Notes: generated from the letters alone by a model not told the origin. 35,181 bases of DNA from Marinobacter goseongensis (GCF_023156235.1 NZ_JAKZAI010000023.1:1-35181); one strand, 5' to 3'; numbered from the stretch's first letter, positions 1 through 8,941 are shown. Translations and numbers: made by a program.

Positions 1-39
1 ATTATCGAATTCGGTGACCGCCTGGACGGCCACCTGTAA
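1..39 (+). CDS. C-terminal end of an unidentified upstream protein (partial)
   Basis: Frame 1 is open from the window edge and ends IIEFGDRLDGHL followed by TAA. Third codon positions are mostly G or C, as in the neighbouring genes, so this is probably real coding sequence. Thirteen codons including the stop are too few to identify the protein. In Pseudomonas the gene upstream of pcnB is the response regulator cbrB; that would fit by position but the residues seen do not prove it. Confidence 0.45.
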   Translation: MIEFGDRLDGHL

Positions 40-161
40 TGGGGTGGGCAGTTACACAGATTTATTTACAGGCTCCCAGGCGACGCTGCATGTACCCGTA
101 ACTTGCCCGATGCTTCTGACCGCTCTGTGTATTCAAAGCCTTCCGTTTGCACTACTGACAT

Positions 162-280
162 CTCCAAGTTTTGGGGAGACGCAGTGGGGTACAAAAACGA
201 AGAAAAATCCCGGCAAAAACAAAAACAATGCAGATCGTCAACGCTTTCAGGGCGGGTTCGTGAAAACGAATCCGCCTTTT
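162..280 (+). ncRNA. Candidate Hfq-binding small RNA, CrcZ-like by position and A-rich motifs
   Basis: The 384-base gap between the upstream stop and pcnB contains no convincing gene. At 191-230 it carries a run of A-rich motifs (ACAAAAACGAAGAAAAA and CAAAAACAAAAACAA), the ARN-type repeats bound by the distal face of Hfq. A strong intrinsic terminator at 251-280 closes the transcript. A short hairpin (TCTCC with GGAGA) lies near 162-182. In Pseudomonas the catabolite-repression RNA CrcZ is encoded exactly here, between cbrB and pcnB, and works by sequestering Hfq/Crc through such A-rich motifs. The 5' end is a guess: I see no convincing -24/-12 sigma-54 element (closest is around 136-150, lacking the GG). 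The RNA would be shorter than Pseudomonas CrcZ (about 400 nt). Confidence 0.45.
251..280 (+). terminator. Strong intrinsic terminator upstream of pcnB
   Basis: An 11-bp stem (GGCGGGTTCGT with ACGAATCCGCC, one G-U pair) is closed by a GAAA tetraloop and followed by TTTT. It lies 144 bases before pcnB, so it ends a separate transcript, not pcnB. Confidence 0.85.
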
Positions 281-423
281 GATTATCTGGGGTACGGAAC
301 AATGCGTTCTACCACCCTGCCCTCTGAATGCCACCGTTTTTCCCATCCATTCTGTTGCAAACGTGTGCAAATCCCGCCCAAACCGTTAAACTCTCGTTTT
401 TGCTCATGCACTAACGGAATTCA

Positions 424-1803
424 ATGCCTAAATCAATCTCTTCTCTCTTCGAGCAGTCGGTCGTAAAACTCCGCGCTCTTATGCCCGGCAACGGAAAGCA
501 AAAGCAGCGCCCTTATACACGGCGGGAAATCCCCCGGGACCAGCACACGGTATCGCGCACGGCCATCAGCGAGCCGGCCAAGAAAGTGCTGCACCGACTG
601 AACAAGTCCGGCTTTGACGCCTACCTGGTCGGTGGCGGGGTACGGGATATTCTGCTGGGTGGCCAGCCGAAAGATTTTGATATCGCCACCAACGCCACGC
701 CGGAAGAGGTTCATGACCTGTTCCGCAATTCGCGTCTGATTGGCCGCCGCTTCCGCATCGTGCACGTGGTGTTCGGGCGCGAGGTCATCGAAGTCACCAC
801 CTTCCGCGGCAATGCCATTGAAGCGGACGACGACACCGAAGACGACGATCGTCGCACCAGCGAGCACGGCCTGTTGCTGCGGGACAACGTTTACGGTTCT
901 CTGGAGGAGGACGCCCTGCGTCGCGACTTCACGGTAAACGCACTCTATTACTGCATTCGCGATTTTACAGTGATCGACTTCGCGGACGGCATCGAAGACC
1001 TCAAGAACCGCCAGATCCGTCTGATCGGCGACCCCGAGACCCGATACCGTGAAGATCCGGTGCGCATGTTGCGGGCGGTGCGCTTTGCGGCCAAGCTCGG
1101 CTTCGACATCGAGGAAGACACCGAGGAGCCCATCCAGGAACTCGCGCCGCTGCTGACTCACATTCCACCTGCACGCCTGTTTGACGAGGTTCTGAAGCTG
1201 TTCTCGGCGGGTTACGGCGAGGCGACCTACGATCTGCTGCGCGAGTACAACCTGCTGGCTCCGCTGTTTCCGGAGACAGTCCGTGCCCTGAATGCCGGCG
1301 AGCCCGACGAACTGATTCGCCAGGCCCTGCGCAACACCGACGCCCGCATCGCTCAGGGCAAATCCGTCACCCCCTACTTCCTGTTTGCAGCCATGCTGTG
1401 GCCGGCGCTGCAATCCGAGTGGCGGCGTCGCCAGGACAACGGCGATCCGGTGCAGCCGGCTCTGCACGGCGCGATTGCCAAGGTGATCGGGCGCCAGGTG
1501 CAGGCCACCTCCATCCCGAAGCGGTTCTCCGGACCCATGAAGGAGATCTGGGAGCTGCAGATGCGCCTGCCCCGGCGCCAGGGAAAACGCGCTTTCCTGA
1601 CCATGTCGCACCCGCGCTTCCGCGCGGCTTACGACTTCCTGCTGGTGCGGGAATCGGCAGGCGAAATCGAGCCGGGCCTGGGCCAATGGTGGACGGACTT
1701 CCAGGCCAACGACGAGCGCGGCCAGGAGCGCATGCTCAGCGAGCTCAGCACAGACGCCCCCAAAAAACGCCGGCGCAAACGCAAGCCCGCCACCGGGAGT
1801 TGA
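424..1803 (+). CDS. pcnB: Poly(A) polymerase I
   Basis: PcnB adds poly(A) tails to the 3' ends of RNAs and so promotes their decay. The 459-residue protein shows the class II nucleotidyltransferase head: YLVGGGVRDILLGG followed by KDFDIATNA, whose two aspartates bind the metals, near residues 67-92. LIGRRFRIVHVVFG and the RRDFTVNALYY segment are typical of PcnB rather than CCA-adding enzyme, as is the long basic C-terminus (KKRRRKRK) that helps bind RNA. The N-terminal IPRDQHTVSR matches the family start. The ATG at 424 has a GGAA 6 bases upstream and gives a normal length; the in-frame ATG at 481 has no ribosome site. folK follows after 8 bases, so the two are probably cotranscribed. The gene order pcnB-folK-panB-panC-pgi matches Pseudomonas. 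Confidence 0.96.
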   Translation: MPKSISSLFEQSVVKLRALMPGNGKQKQRPYTRREIPRDQHTVSRTAISEPAKKVLHRLNKSGFDAYLVGGGVRDILLGGQPKDFDIATNATPEEVHDLFRNSRLIGRRFRIVHVVFGREVIEVTTFRGNAIEADDDTEDDDRRTSEHGLLLRDNVYGSLEEDALRRDFTVNALYYCIRDFTVIDFADGIEDLKNRQIRLIGDPETRYREDPVRMLRAVRFAAKLGFDIEEDTEEPIQELAPLLTHIPPARLFDEVLKLFSAGYGEATYDLLREYNLLAPLFPETVRALNAGEPDELIRQALRNTDARIAQGKSVTPYFLFAAMLWPALQSEWRRRQDNGDPVQPALHGAIAKVIGRQVQATSIPKRFSGPMKEIWELQMRLPRRQGKRAFLTMSHPRFRAAYDFLLVRESAGEIEPGLGQWWTDFQANDERGQERMLSELSTDAPKKRRRKRKPATGS

Positions 1804-1811
1804 CGGTACCG

Positions 1812-2321
1812 ATGACCGACGTCTTTATCGGTCTGGGCAGTAACCTGGCAGACCCGACGGCGCAACTTGCCCGCGCCATTGGCGAACTGGCGGGCCTGCC
1901 ACGGACATCGCTGATCGCGCAATCGGCGTTCTACTGCAGCCGCCCTGTCGGCCCCCAGGATCAGCCCGACTTTGTCAACGGCGCAGCGTGGCTGCGCACG
2001 GAGCTCAGCGCGCTTGACTTACTGGACCACCTGCAACAGATCGAGCTTCAGCACGGACGCGAGCGTAAACAGCACTGGGGGCCCAGAACCCTGGACCTGG
2101 ATCTGCTGTTGTTCGGCACAGACACCATTCACAACGATCGCCTCACGGTTCCCCACCGAGAACTGCCGAACCGGGATTTCGTGCTCCAACCCCTGCTCGA
2201 TCTGAACGCCGATCTCATGCTGCCGGACGGGCGCACCGTTGCCGCCCTCCGGCAACAATGCCCGGACAACCACCTGCGGTTACTGCCGCCGCTTCCGCGG
2301 GCGCATCAGCCGCCCTGTTGA
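1812..2321 (+). CDS. folK: 2-amino-4-hydroxy-6-hydroxymethyldihydropteridine diphosphokinase (HPPK), copy 1
   Basis: HPPK transfers pyrophosphate from ATP to hydroxymethyldihydropterin, the step before dihydropteroate synthase in folate synthesis. The protein has 169 residues, a usual length. It opens with [11 protein letters not shown] (pterin-binding GLGSN motif) and carries the signature [14 protein letters not shown] with the metal-binding DLD. The frame stays open upstream inside pcnB, but the ATG at 1812, 8 bases past the pcnB stop, is where family similarity begins. A second HPPK-like gene lies at 5748-6269; this copy has the more canonical signature. Confidence 0.95.
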   Translation: MTDVFIGLGSNLADPTAQLARAIGELAGLPRTSLIAQSAFYCSRPVGPQDQPDFVNGAAWLRTELSALDLLDHLQQIELQHGRERKQHWGPRTLDLDLLLFGTDTIHNDRLTVPHRELPNRDFVLQPLLDLNADLMLPDGRTVAALRQQCPDNHLRLLPPLPRAHQPPC

Positions 2322-2437
2322 ATGTCCGGCTTCATGCTACTATTGCCTCAGCGACACCCACCGGATTACCCTTAACGTCTGAACGCCGGCAGACCCCGGC
2401 ACAGTCTTGGCCCATCCACCCACAAGGCAAGGATTCT

Positions 2438-3232
2438 ATGGCTGTAACCATCAATACCCTGCGGGAATACAAGCAGAAGGGCACAGCGTTTGCGGCCCTG
2501 ACCTCCTATGACGCTACCTTCGCACAGATTGTCAGCGAGGCCGGTGTTGACGTCATCCTGATTGGCGATTCCCTCGGCATGGTTCTGCAGGGGCACGACA
2601 GCACCTTGCCGGTCACCATGGACCAGATGGTCTACCACGTCAGCGCTGTGGCCAAGGGTAACCGTGGCGCACTGATCATGGCCGACATGCCATTCATGAG
2701 TTACGGCACCACCGAGGCAGCCCTCGAAAATGCCGCCGACCTGATGCGGGCGGGCGCGCACATGGTGAAGCTTGAGGGTACTGCCTGGATGACCGACACC
2801 ATTGCCGCCCTGAGCGAGCGCGGTGTGCCGGTATGTGCCCACCTTGGCCTGACCCCCCAGTTCGTCAACAAGTTCGGGGGCTACAAGGTGCAGGGGCGCG
2901 ACGAAAAAGCCGCCGAGATGATGATCGAACACGCCTGCGAGCTGGAAGCGGCCGGAGCGGACATCATCCTTCTGGAGTGCGTACCCGCGCCATTGGCCGC
3001 ACGCATCACCCAGGCGGTGAAAGCACCGGTGATCGGTATTGGAGCCGGCGCGGATACCGATGGCCAGGTTCTGGTACTGCATGACATGCTGGGGGTAACG
3101 ACCGGGCGCAAGCCGCGCTTCGTCAAAAACTTCCTGGCGGAATCCGAGTCCATCCAGGGCGCCATCACCGCCTACGTAGACGCGGTTCGCAACCGCTCAT
3201 TCCCCGCCGAGGAGCACACGTTCAAAGCATGA
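2438..3232 (+). CDS. panB: 3-methyl-2-oxobutanoate hydroxymethyltransferase
   Basis: PanB makes ketopantoate from 2-oxoisovalerate and methylene-tetrahydrofolate, the first committed step of pantothenate synthesis. The 264-residue product equals the E. coli length. It has the TIM-barrel motifs [30 protein letters not shown] (metal and substrate binding) and [10 protein letters not shown] with the catalytic glutamate. The ATG at 2438 is preceded by AAGGCAAGG; the frame is open further upstream but without family similarity. It overlaps panC by four bases (ATGA), showing translational coupling. The one-carbon donor links it to the adjacent folate gene. Confidence 0.97.
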   Translation: MAVTINTLREYKQKGTAFAALTSYDATFAQIVSEAGVDVILIGDSLGMVLQGHDSTLPVTMDQMVYHVSAVAKGNRGALIMADMPFMSYGTTEAALENAADLMRAGAHMVKLEGTAWMTDTIAALSERGVPVCAHLGLTPQFVNKFGGYKVQGRDEKAAEMMIEHACELEAAGADIILLECVPAPLAARITQAVKAPVIGIGAGADTDGQVLVLHDMLGVTTGRKPRFVKNFLAESESIQGAITAYVDAVRNRSFPAEEHTFKA

Positions 3233-4077
3233 GAACCGTCAACTCCCTGAAAGAACTGCGCACCATGCTTCGCGGCTATCGCCGCGAGGGCAAAACCATC
3301 GGCCTGGTACCCACCATGGGCAACCTGCACGAGGGCCATGTCTCGTTGGTCCGCAAAGCCAGCGAGGCGGCGGACGTGGTGGTCACCAGCATTTTCGTCA
3401 ACCCGATGCAGTTTGGTGCCAGCGAAGATCTCGACACCTACCCCCGCACCCTGGAGGAAGATCAACGCCAGCTCGAAGCCGCAGGCAACACTCTGGTGTT
3501 CGCCCCGGGTGTGGAGGAAATCTACCCCCAGGGCCTGGTGAAGCAGACCAAAGTGGTGGTACCGGAAGTCAGCGACGGCCACTGTGGTGCCAGTCGGCCT
3601 GGACACTTCGAGGGTGTGGCCACGGTGGTTACCATGCTGCTCAACATGGTGCAGCCTGACATTGCCGTTTTCGGTGAGAAAGATTTCCAGCAGCTCGCCG
3701 TCATACGCAAGCTGGTGCGGGACCTGATGATCCCGGTCGAAGTGATTGGCGCCCCGACCATTCGCGAAGAGGACGGCCTCGCCAAAAGCTCCCGCAACGG
3801 CTACCTGAGTGAGTCCGAACGCGCCACCGCACCGACGGTTTATCGCACCCTTCAGGAAAGCGCCCGCAAGCTTGGCGAGGGCCGTACCGACTTCAACGCC
3901 ATCGAGCGTGAAGCCAACGAGACGCTCACCGCCGCTGGCCTGCGCCCTGATTACTTCAACATCGTCAATAGCGAAACTCTGAAACCGGCGGCGGCCGGCG
4001 ACAGCGAACTTACCCTGCTGGTAGCCGCGTTTCTCGGCACCACGCGACTGATCGATAATCTGTCAGTGACACGCTGA
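3229..4077 (+). CDS. panC: Pantothenate synthetase
   Basis: PanC condenses pantoate with beta-alanine using ATP. The 282-residue protein contains [14 protein letters not shown] with the HxGH nucleotide-binding motif near residue 34, NPMQFG, the FGEKDFQQL segment and the KSSRNGYLS loop corresponding to KMSKS, all typical. Its start overlaps the panB stop (ATGA). panD, which makes the beta-alanine and sits next to panC in Pseudomonas, is not present here: pgi follows after 26 bases. Beta-alanine must come from a gene elsewhere. Confidence 0.97.
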   Translation: MRTVNSLKELRTMLRGYRREGKTIGLVPTMGNLHEGHVSLVRKASEAADVVVTSIFVNPMQFGASEDLDTYPRTLEEDQRQLEAAGNTLVFAPGVEEIYPQGLVKQTKVVVPEVSDGHCGASRPGHFEGVATVVTMLLNMVQPDIAVFGEKDFQQLAVIRKLVRDLMIPVEVIGAPTIREEDGLAKSSRNGYLSESERATAPTVYRTLQESARKLGEGRTDFNAIEREANETLTAAGLRPDYFNIVNSETLKPAAAGDSELTLLVAAFLGTTRLIDNLSVTR

Positions 4078-4103
4078 CCGCACCAGACTGAAAGGACTCC
4101 CGC

Positions 4104-5762
4104 ATGACCCCGGCCCCTACTTCTCCCGCCTCAAGCCCCGCGTGGCGAACTCTGGCCGAACTGCAGCAGGGGCTGACGTCGCTGCACATGCGGGAGTTGT
4201 TTCAACGGGATCCGCAGCGAGCACAGCGCTACTTTGCGGAGGGTGCCGGGCTGGCGCTGGACTTCTCCAAAAACCGCCTCACCGACGAGGTACTGCATGC
4301 GCTGGTGGACCTGGCCCGGAGCTGTGACCTCGCCGAGCGCACGGAGGCCCTGTTCCGCGGTGAACACGTCAACGTGACCGAAAACCGCCCAGCGCTGCAC
4401 ACCGCCCTGAGAAACACCGGCGGCGACCCGGTTGAAGTTGATGGCCAGAACGTTATGCCCGAAATCGAAGCCACCCTGGCGCGAATGGACGCCTTCACCG
4501 AAGAAGTGCTCAGCGGCCAGCGCAGCGGGTTTACCGGCAAGCCGTTCAGCGATGTGGTGAGCATTGGCATCGGCGGCTCTTATCTCGGGCCGAAACTGGC
4601 CATCGAGGCGCTTCGCCCCTACCACACCGGCCAGCTCAGACCTCACTTCGTAGCCAACATTGACGGCACCGACATTGCCGAGGTGCTCGCCCGGATCAAT
4701 CCGGAGACCACCCTGTTTCTGGTGCAATCCAAATCCTTCCGCACCCAGGAAACCCTGGAGAACAGCCGGGTCGCACGGGACTGGTTTCTCGCCAACGGCG
4801 GTACCGAGGATGCTGTCCCCCTGCATTTCGCGGCCGTCAGTGCCAACCCGGCCGATGCGGCACAGTTCGGCATTACGCCTGACAACGTCTTTCCCATGTG
4901 GGACTGGGTTGGCGGTCGCTACTCGCTTTGGTCGGCGATTGGCCTGCCCATTGCGCTGGTTGTGGGCATGGACCATTTCCGTGCCTTGCTGGCCGGCGCC
5001 CACGCCATGGACAAGCACTTCCGGCATACACCGCTGGAGCAGAACCTGCCCGTTCTGATGGCCATGCTCGGCGTCTGGTACAGCAATTTCTGGGGCGCGG
5101 AAACCCACGCCATTCTGCCCTACGACCACTATCTGGAAAGCCTGCCGGCGCATCTCCAGCAGCTGGACATGGAGAGCAATGGCAAGTGTGTGAACCAGAC
5201 CGGAAAGGATGTTGATTACCAGACCGGACCTGTGATCTGGGGCGGCGTGGGCGCCAATGGACAGCACGCGTACCATCAGCTGCTGCATCAGGGCACCCGA
5301 CTGATTCCCGCCGACTTCATTATTCCGCTGCAGAGTCAAAACCCGGTGGGCGAGCACCACGCGGCTCTGTTCGCCAATTGCCTGAGCCAATCCCGCGCCC
5401 TGATGGCAGGCAAAACCGAAGCCGAAGCACGGAAAGAGCTCGCCGGCGAAGGACTGTCAGCCGAGGCCGCCCGCCTGCTGGCGCCCCATAAAGTGATCGC
5501 CGGAAACAAGCCGAGCAACACCCTGTTGATGGACCGGCTGACGCCACACACTCTGGGGGCACTGGTCGCGCTCTATGAGCACCGCACGTTTGTGCAGGGA
5601 GTGATCTGGGATGTGGATTCGTTTGATCAGTGGGGCGTGGAGCTCGGCAAGCAGATGGGCCAGGGCATTCTCGAGCGGATTCTCGGTAATCAGCCTGACG
5701 CCAGCAGCACCGACGCCTCCACCGAACACCTTATCCGTCGCTTCCGGTCACTGCGATCGTGA
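4104..5762 (+). CDS. pgi: Glucose-6-phosphate isomerase
   Basis: Pgi interconverts glucose 6-phosphate and fructose 6-phosphate in the cytoplasm. The 552 residues cover the normal length. Visible signatures include IGIGGSYLGPK (phosphate binding), DWVGGRYSLWSAIG (PGI signature 1), MESNGK with the catalytic Glu region, NGQHAYHQLLHQG with the catalytic His, and DVDSFDQWGVELGKQ with the C-terminal Lys. AAAGGA precedes the ATG. Its last 15 bases overlap the 3' end of the convergent folK paralogue, with no terminator hairpin between them. Confidence 0.97.
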   Translation: MTPAPTSPASSPAWRTLAELQQGLTSLHMRELFQRDPQRAQRYFAEGAGLALDFSKNRLTDEVLHALVDLARSCDLAERTEALFRGEHVNVTENRPALHTALRNTGGDPVEVDGQNVMPEIEATLARMDAFTEEVLSGQRSGFTGKPFSDVVSIGIGGSYLGPKLAIEALRPYHTGQLRPHFVANIDGTDIAEVLARINPETTLFLVQSKSFRTQETLENSRVARDWFLANGGTEDAVPLHFAAVSANPADAAQFGITPDNVFPMWDWVGGRYSLWSAIGLPIALVVGMDHFRALLAGAHAMDKHFRHTPLEQNLPVLMAMLGVWYSNFWGAETHAILPYDHYLESLPAHLQQLDMESNGKCVNQTGKDVDYQTGPVIWGGVGANGQHAYHQLLHQGTRLIPADFIIPLQSQNPVGEHHAALFANCLSQSRALMAGKTEAEARKELAGEGLSAEAARLLAPHKVIAGNKPSNTLLMDRLTPHTLGALVALYEHRTFVQGVIWDVDSFDQWGVELGKQMGQGILERILGNQPDASSTDASTEHLIRRFRSLRS

Positions 5763-6269
5763 AATAAGCCTGCCCTGCCAGGTGAAATCCACCGGCCAGA
5801 GCCTCTGGTTACTGCGGTAATCTTGCCACAATTGGCGATAGGACTGACCACATCGCGGATGCAGGGCGTCAGGCGCCACCTCGGCCAGGGGCCAGAGCAC
5901 GAAGGCGTTCCTGAGAATTTCCGAGCGGGGCAGTTCTACGCCGTCCACTTCACCAACCGCGTTATCGTACGTCAGAATGTCCAGATCCAGCGTACGCGCG
6001 CTGAATTTAGGCACATTCCGGCGACGGCCGTTGTCTGCCTCCAGCTGCTTGAACCGCCGCGACAACTCGCCAACACTCCAGTGAGTATCCACACCCACCA
6101 CCAGGTTGTAGAACGGAGAGCCGTCAAAACCCACCGCCTCGCTCTCGTACACCGGGGAAATGATCAGCTCACCAAACCACTCGGCGAGCGCATCGAGAGC
6201 TGACGAGATATAGAGCTCCCGATTTATGTTACTGCCAATACTGATGTATACCCTGGCCCTGGCCGCCAT
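5748..6269 (-). CDS. folK: HPPK-family protein, second folK paralogue next to folB
   Basis: This 173-residue protein has the HPPK frame: YISIGSNINRELY at the start, FYNLVVGVDT in the middle and KFSARTLDLDILTYD as the signature. It therefore probably phosphorylates hydroxymethyldihydropterin or a related pterin. It differs from the copy at 1812 in several signature positions (FSAR instead of WGPR). Its ATG shares one base with the folB stop (TGATG), so the two are translationally coupled. A folB-linked HPPK-like gene beside plsY and tsaD is also known in pseudomonads. Whether it is fully active or specialised, for example for a different pterin, cannot be told from sequence. Confidence 0.88.
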   Translation of the reverse strand: MAARARVYISIGSNINRELYISSALDALAEWFGELIISPVYESEAVGFDGSPFYNLVVGVDTHWSVGELSRRFKQLEADNGRRRNVPKFSARTLDLDILTYDNAVGEVDGVELPRSEILRNAFVLWPLAEVAPDALHPRCGQSYRQLWQDYRSNQRLWPVDFTWQGRLISRSQ

Positions 6270-6625
6270 CACACCTGCCCCCGTTCGATACACACACCTA
6301 CCGCCCTGGCAGCCGGAACGGCGCCGGGCTTTCGCAGGGTCAGCTTCAGCCAGCGCACCCCGAATTCGTCGCGGATCATTTGGGCCAGCCCTTCTGCGGC
6401 GGTTTCCAGCAGGGCCGGCTGAGCCTGGCGCAGCCACTGCGCCACACGCTCGCTGACCACGCCGTAATCGAGCGCGTCGGAGACGTCATCAGAGGCCCCC
6501 GGCAACCGGTTGTCCCAGGCCATGTCCAGATCCACCAACAGGGTCTGAGTCACCTCCCGCTCCCAGTCGTACACGCCAATCACCGCTTCCACGGCCAGGC
6601 CCTCGATCAGAACGCTGTCTGTCAC
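6269..6625 (-). CDS. folB: Dihydroneopterin aldolase
   Basis: FolB cleaves dihydroneopterin to hydroxymethyldihydropterin and glycolaldehyde, giving the substrate of HPPK. The 118-residue product shows IEGLAVEAVIGVYDWERE, the family start with the active-site region, then LDYGVVSERV and LLETAAEGLAQMI, and KPGAVPAARAVGV near the end. It forms a two-gene operon with the downstream HPPK paralogue, so consecutive folate steps are coupled. It is divergent from plsY across about 170 bases. Confidence 0.94.
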   Translation of the reverse strand: MTDSVLIEGLAVEAVIGVYDWEREVTQTLLVDLDMAWDNRLPGASDDVSDALDYGVVSERVAQWLRQAQPALLETAAEGLAQMIRDEFGVRWLKLTLRKPGAVPAARAVGVCIERGQV

Positions 6626-6796
6626 CGGCTCATCTCTCCCGGGTTACACTCTTTGCTGATTGAATAACGAACAGGCTAGAGATACTGTGGTCCCTTTACT
6701 ACGGCTCATTGAGCCAGCCATCGCCAACGGGCCGGCATTTTCGCACACATTGCCCGGGCGCGTCTTTGCCCGCAACCCAGACTGACCGTGATTCCC

Positions 6797-7381
6797 ATGA
6801 GCGATCCATTACTGACCGTACTGTTGTGCGCCCTGGCCTATACCGCCGGGTCCATACTGTTTGCTCTGGAAATCTGCAAGCTCTGGAAACTGCCAGACCC
6901 GCGGGCGCTGGGCTCCGGCAACCCGGGGGCCACCAATGTCTACCGCAACGGAGGCTGGCTGCCGGCCGCACTGACGCTGGTTCTTGATGCGGCCAAAGGG
7001 TTTGTCCCGGTGTGGCTGGCCCACGCCGCAGGGCTTTCAATTCTTGCCCAGGCCATGGTGGCGCTATGCGCAGTAACCGGCCACATGGTGCCGCTGTTCT
7101 ACCGCTTCAAAGGCGGCAAGGGGGTGGCCACCGCGCTCGGTTCCGGGCTGGCGCTGGCACCGCTGACCACACTGCTACTGGCTGCCATCTGGAGCCTGGT
7201 GATGTGGCGATGGCGCATCTCGGCACTGGCGTCCATCATTGCCATCGTCAGCGGCCCCGTAATCAGCGCGTTGATCGAACCAGACACCCTGCCGCTGTTC
7301 GGACTGCTGGCCATCCTGATTGTGGTGCGCCATCGCAACAATCTGATACGCCTGGCCCAGGGGCGTGAAACCCGCCTCTGA
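6797..7381 (+). CDS. plsY: Glycerol-3-phosphate acyltransferase (acyl-phosphate dependent)
   Basis: PlsY transfers the acyl group from acyl phosphate to glycerol 3-phosphate in the inner membrane, the first step of phospholipid synthesis. The 194-residue protein is very hydrophobic with about five membrane segments. It contains the three family motifs: GSGNPGATNVYR (residues about 38-49), GHMVPLFYRFKGGKGVATALG, and the C-terminal VVRHRNNLIRL. The ATG at 6797 matches the family start; an in-frame GTG at 6788 is an alternative and neither has a clear ribosome site. The gene ends 9 bases before the convergent tsaD. Confidence 0.95.
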   Translation: MSDPLLTVLLCALAYTAGSILFALEICKLWKLPDPRALGSGNPGATNVYRNGGWLPAALTLVLDAAKGFVPVWLAHAAGLSILAQAMVALCAVTGHMVPLFYRFKGGKGVATALGSGLALAPLTTLLLAAIWSLVMWRWRISALASIIAIVSGPVISALIEPDTLPLFGLLAILIVVRHRNNLIRLAQGRETRL

Positions 7382-7390
7382 CCCCATGCC

Positions 7391-8452
7391 TTACACCCAA
7401 TCCGCCAACCCGTTATCGCACGCCCGGGACAGCGGTGGCAGGGTATTCATCGGCCACCGCGGCACCGCAACAATACGATCGCCGTCCTGTTGGCCGGCCA
7501 TCAGCCGCTGGCAACCGGCGTACGCGATCATCGCGCCGTTGTCGGTGCAGAACTCCGGGCGGGCATAAAACACCCCGGCCCCGAGCTTCGCAGTCATCTT
7601 TTCCAGCCCCGCCCGCAGCCGCGTGTTGGCACTGACACCACCGGCAATCACCAACCGTTTGCAGCCGGTCTGCTCCAGTGCCCGGCGGCATTTAATGGTC
7701 AGGGTATCCACCACGGCGGCCTCGAACGCCAGTGCGATGTCGGCCCGGGTCTGCTGATCCAACGTCCCGCTTTCCTGTGCCGCCATGACCGTGTTCAGCG
7801 TAAAGGTTTTCAACCCACTGAAACTGAAATCCAGCCCGGGGCGGTCGGTCATCGGACGCGGAAACCGGTATCGACCCGCCGTTCCCTGCTCAGCCAGCGC
7901 GGCCACCCTGGGTCCGCCCGGGTAGTCCAGCCCCAACATCTTGGCGGTTTTGTCGAAGGCTTCACCGGCGGCGTCGTCCACCGATTCACCGAGCAATTCG
8001 TATTCTCCGATGCCGTCCACCCGCACCAACTGGGTATGGCCACCGGACACCAGCAACGCCACAAACGGAAAGGCCGGCGGTGCAGGCTCCAGCATCGGTG
8101 CCAGCAAGTGGCCCTCCATGTGATGAACACCCAGCACCGGGATTCCCAGGGCAAAGCCCAGCGCGTGGGCAACCGAGCCGCCCACCATCAGCGCCCCGAC
8201 CAGGCCGGGGCCGGCGGTGTAGGCAATGCCGTCGATGTCGGCACGAGTGCGGCCGGCCTCCGCCAACACCTGATCGCACAGAGGCAGCAGCTTGCGCACG
8301 TGGTCGCGGGAGGCCAACTCCGGCACTACACCGCCGTAATCCGCGTGCATGTCGATCTGGCTGAACAGGGCGTGGGCCATCAGCCCCTGCGCACTGTCAT
8401 ACAGCGCAACACCGGTTTCGTCGCAGGAGGTTTCAATTCCGAGAATCAGCAT
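7391..8452 (-). CDS. tsaD: tRNA N6-threonylcarbamoyladenosine transferase subunit
   Basis: TsaD, with TsaB and TsaE, installs t6A at position 37 of tRNAs that read ANN codons. The 353-residue protein begins [19 protein letters not shown], contains [13 protein letters not shown] with the metal-binding Hxxx[10 protein letters not shown], the FSGLKT segment, and [13 protein letters not shown]. The ATG at 8452 is the family start although the frame stays open upstream. It is divergent from rpsU, as in E. coli and Pseudomonas. A TAAAAT-like -10 lies on the minus strand at 8494-8499, but its -35 is poor. Confidence 0.96.
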   Translation of the reverse strand: MLILGIETSCDETGVALYDSAQGLMAHALFSQIDMHADYGGVVPELASRDHVRKLLPLCDQVLAEAGRTRADIDGIAYTAGPGLVGALMVGGSVAHALGFALGIPVLGVHHMEGHLLAPMLEPAPPAFPFVALLVSGGHTQLVRVDGIGEYELLGESVDDAAGEAFDKTAKMLGLDYPGGPRVAALAEQGTAGRYRFPRPMTDRPGLDFSFSGLKTFTLNTVMAAQESGTLDQQTRADIALAFEAAVVDTLTIKCRRALEQTGCKRLVIAGGVSANTRLRAGLEKMTAKLGAGVFYARPEFCTDNGAMIAYAGCQRLMAGQQDGDRIVAVPRWPMNTLPPLSRACDNGLADWV

Positions 8453-8575
8453 AGTTAAGGTCGCAACGATGGTATCAATAGGTTCGGGAAGCCATTTTAA
8501 CAGAAAGCCGAAACCCATTAACCTGGAACCTGTTAACCTCTCGCTCTGGTGGACTGCAGATTCACAGAACAAACA

Positions 8576-8605
8576 TTGACCTTTCCCCCAAGCAGGCGCT
8601 ATCAT
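8576..8605 (+). promoter_or_regulatory. Sigma-70 promoter of rpsU
   Basis: TTGACC (8576-8581) and TATCAT (8600-8605), each 5 of 6 to consensus, are separated by 18 bases. The bases right after the -10 are TGCCGCCC, a GC-rich discriminator like those of promoters inhibited by ppGpp. This fits a ribosomal protein gene. The predicted start near 8612 leaves a leader of about 115 bases before rpsU. Confidence 0.7.
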
Positions 8606-8656
8606 TGCCGCCCTTAAATATGCACTGGTCGAGTTTTAGCCAATCTGACCAGGTAT

Positions 8657-8682
8657 CGAGTCGATTTGACGCACGAGTCGAT
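8657..8682 (+). repeat. Direct repeat CGAGTCGAT in the rpsU leader
   Basis: CGAGTCGAT occurs at 8657-8665 and 8674-8682, a period of 17 bases, in the untranslated leader between the rpsU promoter and its ribosome site. Function unknown; it could be a protein-binding site or part of leader structure. Confidence 0.5.
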
Positions 8683-8725
8683 CAGACAAAACAGAAACCG
8701 AATACATCAGGTAGGTGATTTTCGA

Positions 8726-8941
8726 ATGCCAGCTGTTAAAGTGAAAGAGAATGAACCGTTTGACGTAGCACTGCGTCGCTTCAAGCGCTCCTGCGAAAAA
8801 GCAGGCGTACTGTCCGAAGTCCGTCGTCGTGAGCACTACGAGAAGCCGACTTCCGTACGTAAGCGCAAAGCAGCAGCTGCCGTTAAGCGTCATCTCAAGA
8901 AGCTTCAGCGGGAACAGCGCAAGTTCGAGCGTCTGTACTAA
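8726..8941 (+). CDS. rpsU: 30S ribosomal protein S21 (bS21)
   Basis: bS21 is a small basic protein of the 30S subunit near the anti-Shine-Dalgarno end of 16S rRNA. The 71-residue product has the E. coli length and sequence style: [20 protein letters not shown], then [18 protein letters not shown] and a lysine/arginine-rich tail. The ATG at 8726 starts the family-conserved MPAVKV. It is the first gene of the macromolecular synthesis operon rpsU-dnaG-rpoD, and a terminator separates it from dnaG so that S21 can be made in excess. Confidence 0.98.
   Translation: MPAVKVKENEPFDVALRRFKRSCEKAGVLSEVRRREHYEKPTSVRKRKAAAAVKRHLKKLQREQRKFERLY

Noticed and set aside
355..370. TTGCA-N6-TGCAA dyad before pcnB as an operator
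   Set aside because: Arms are only five bases and expected by chance in AT-richer leader sequence.
14..466. 150-residue open frame in the left leader
   Set aside because: It crosses the terminator at 251-280, has poor codon use and runs into pcnB in another frame; no family motifs.
433..1686. 417-residue open frame antisense to pcnB
   Set aside because: Shadow of the GC-rich pcnB gene; no motif, no ribosome site.
7490..8458. 322-residue frame antisense to tsaD
   Set aside because: Same shadow effect; tsaD motifs are intact on the other strand.
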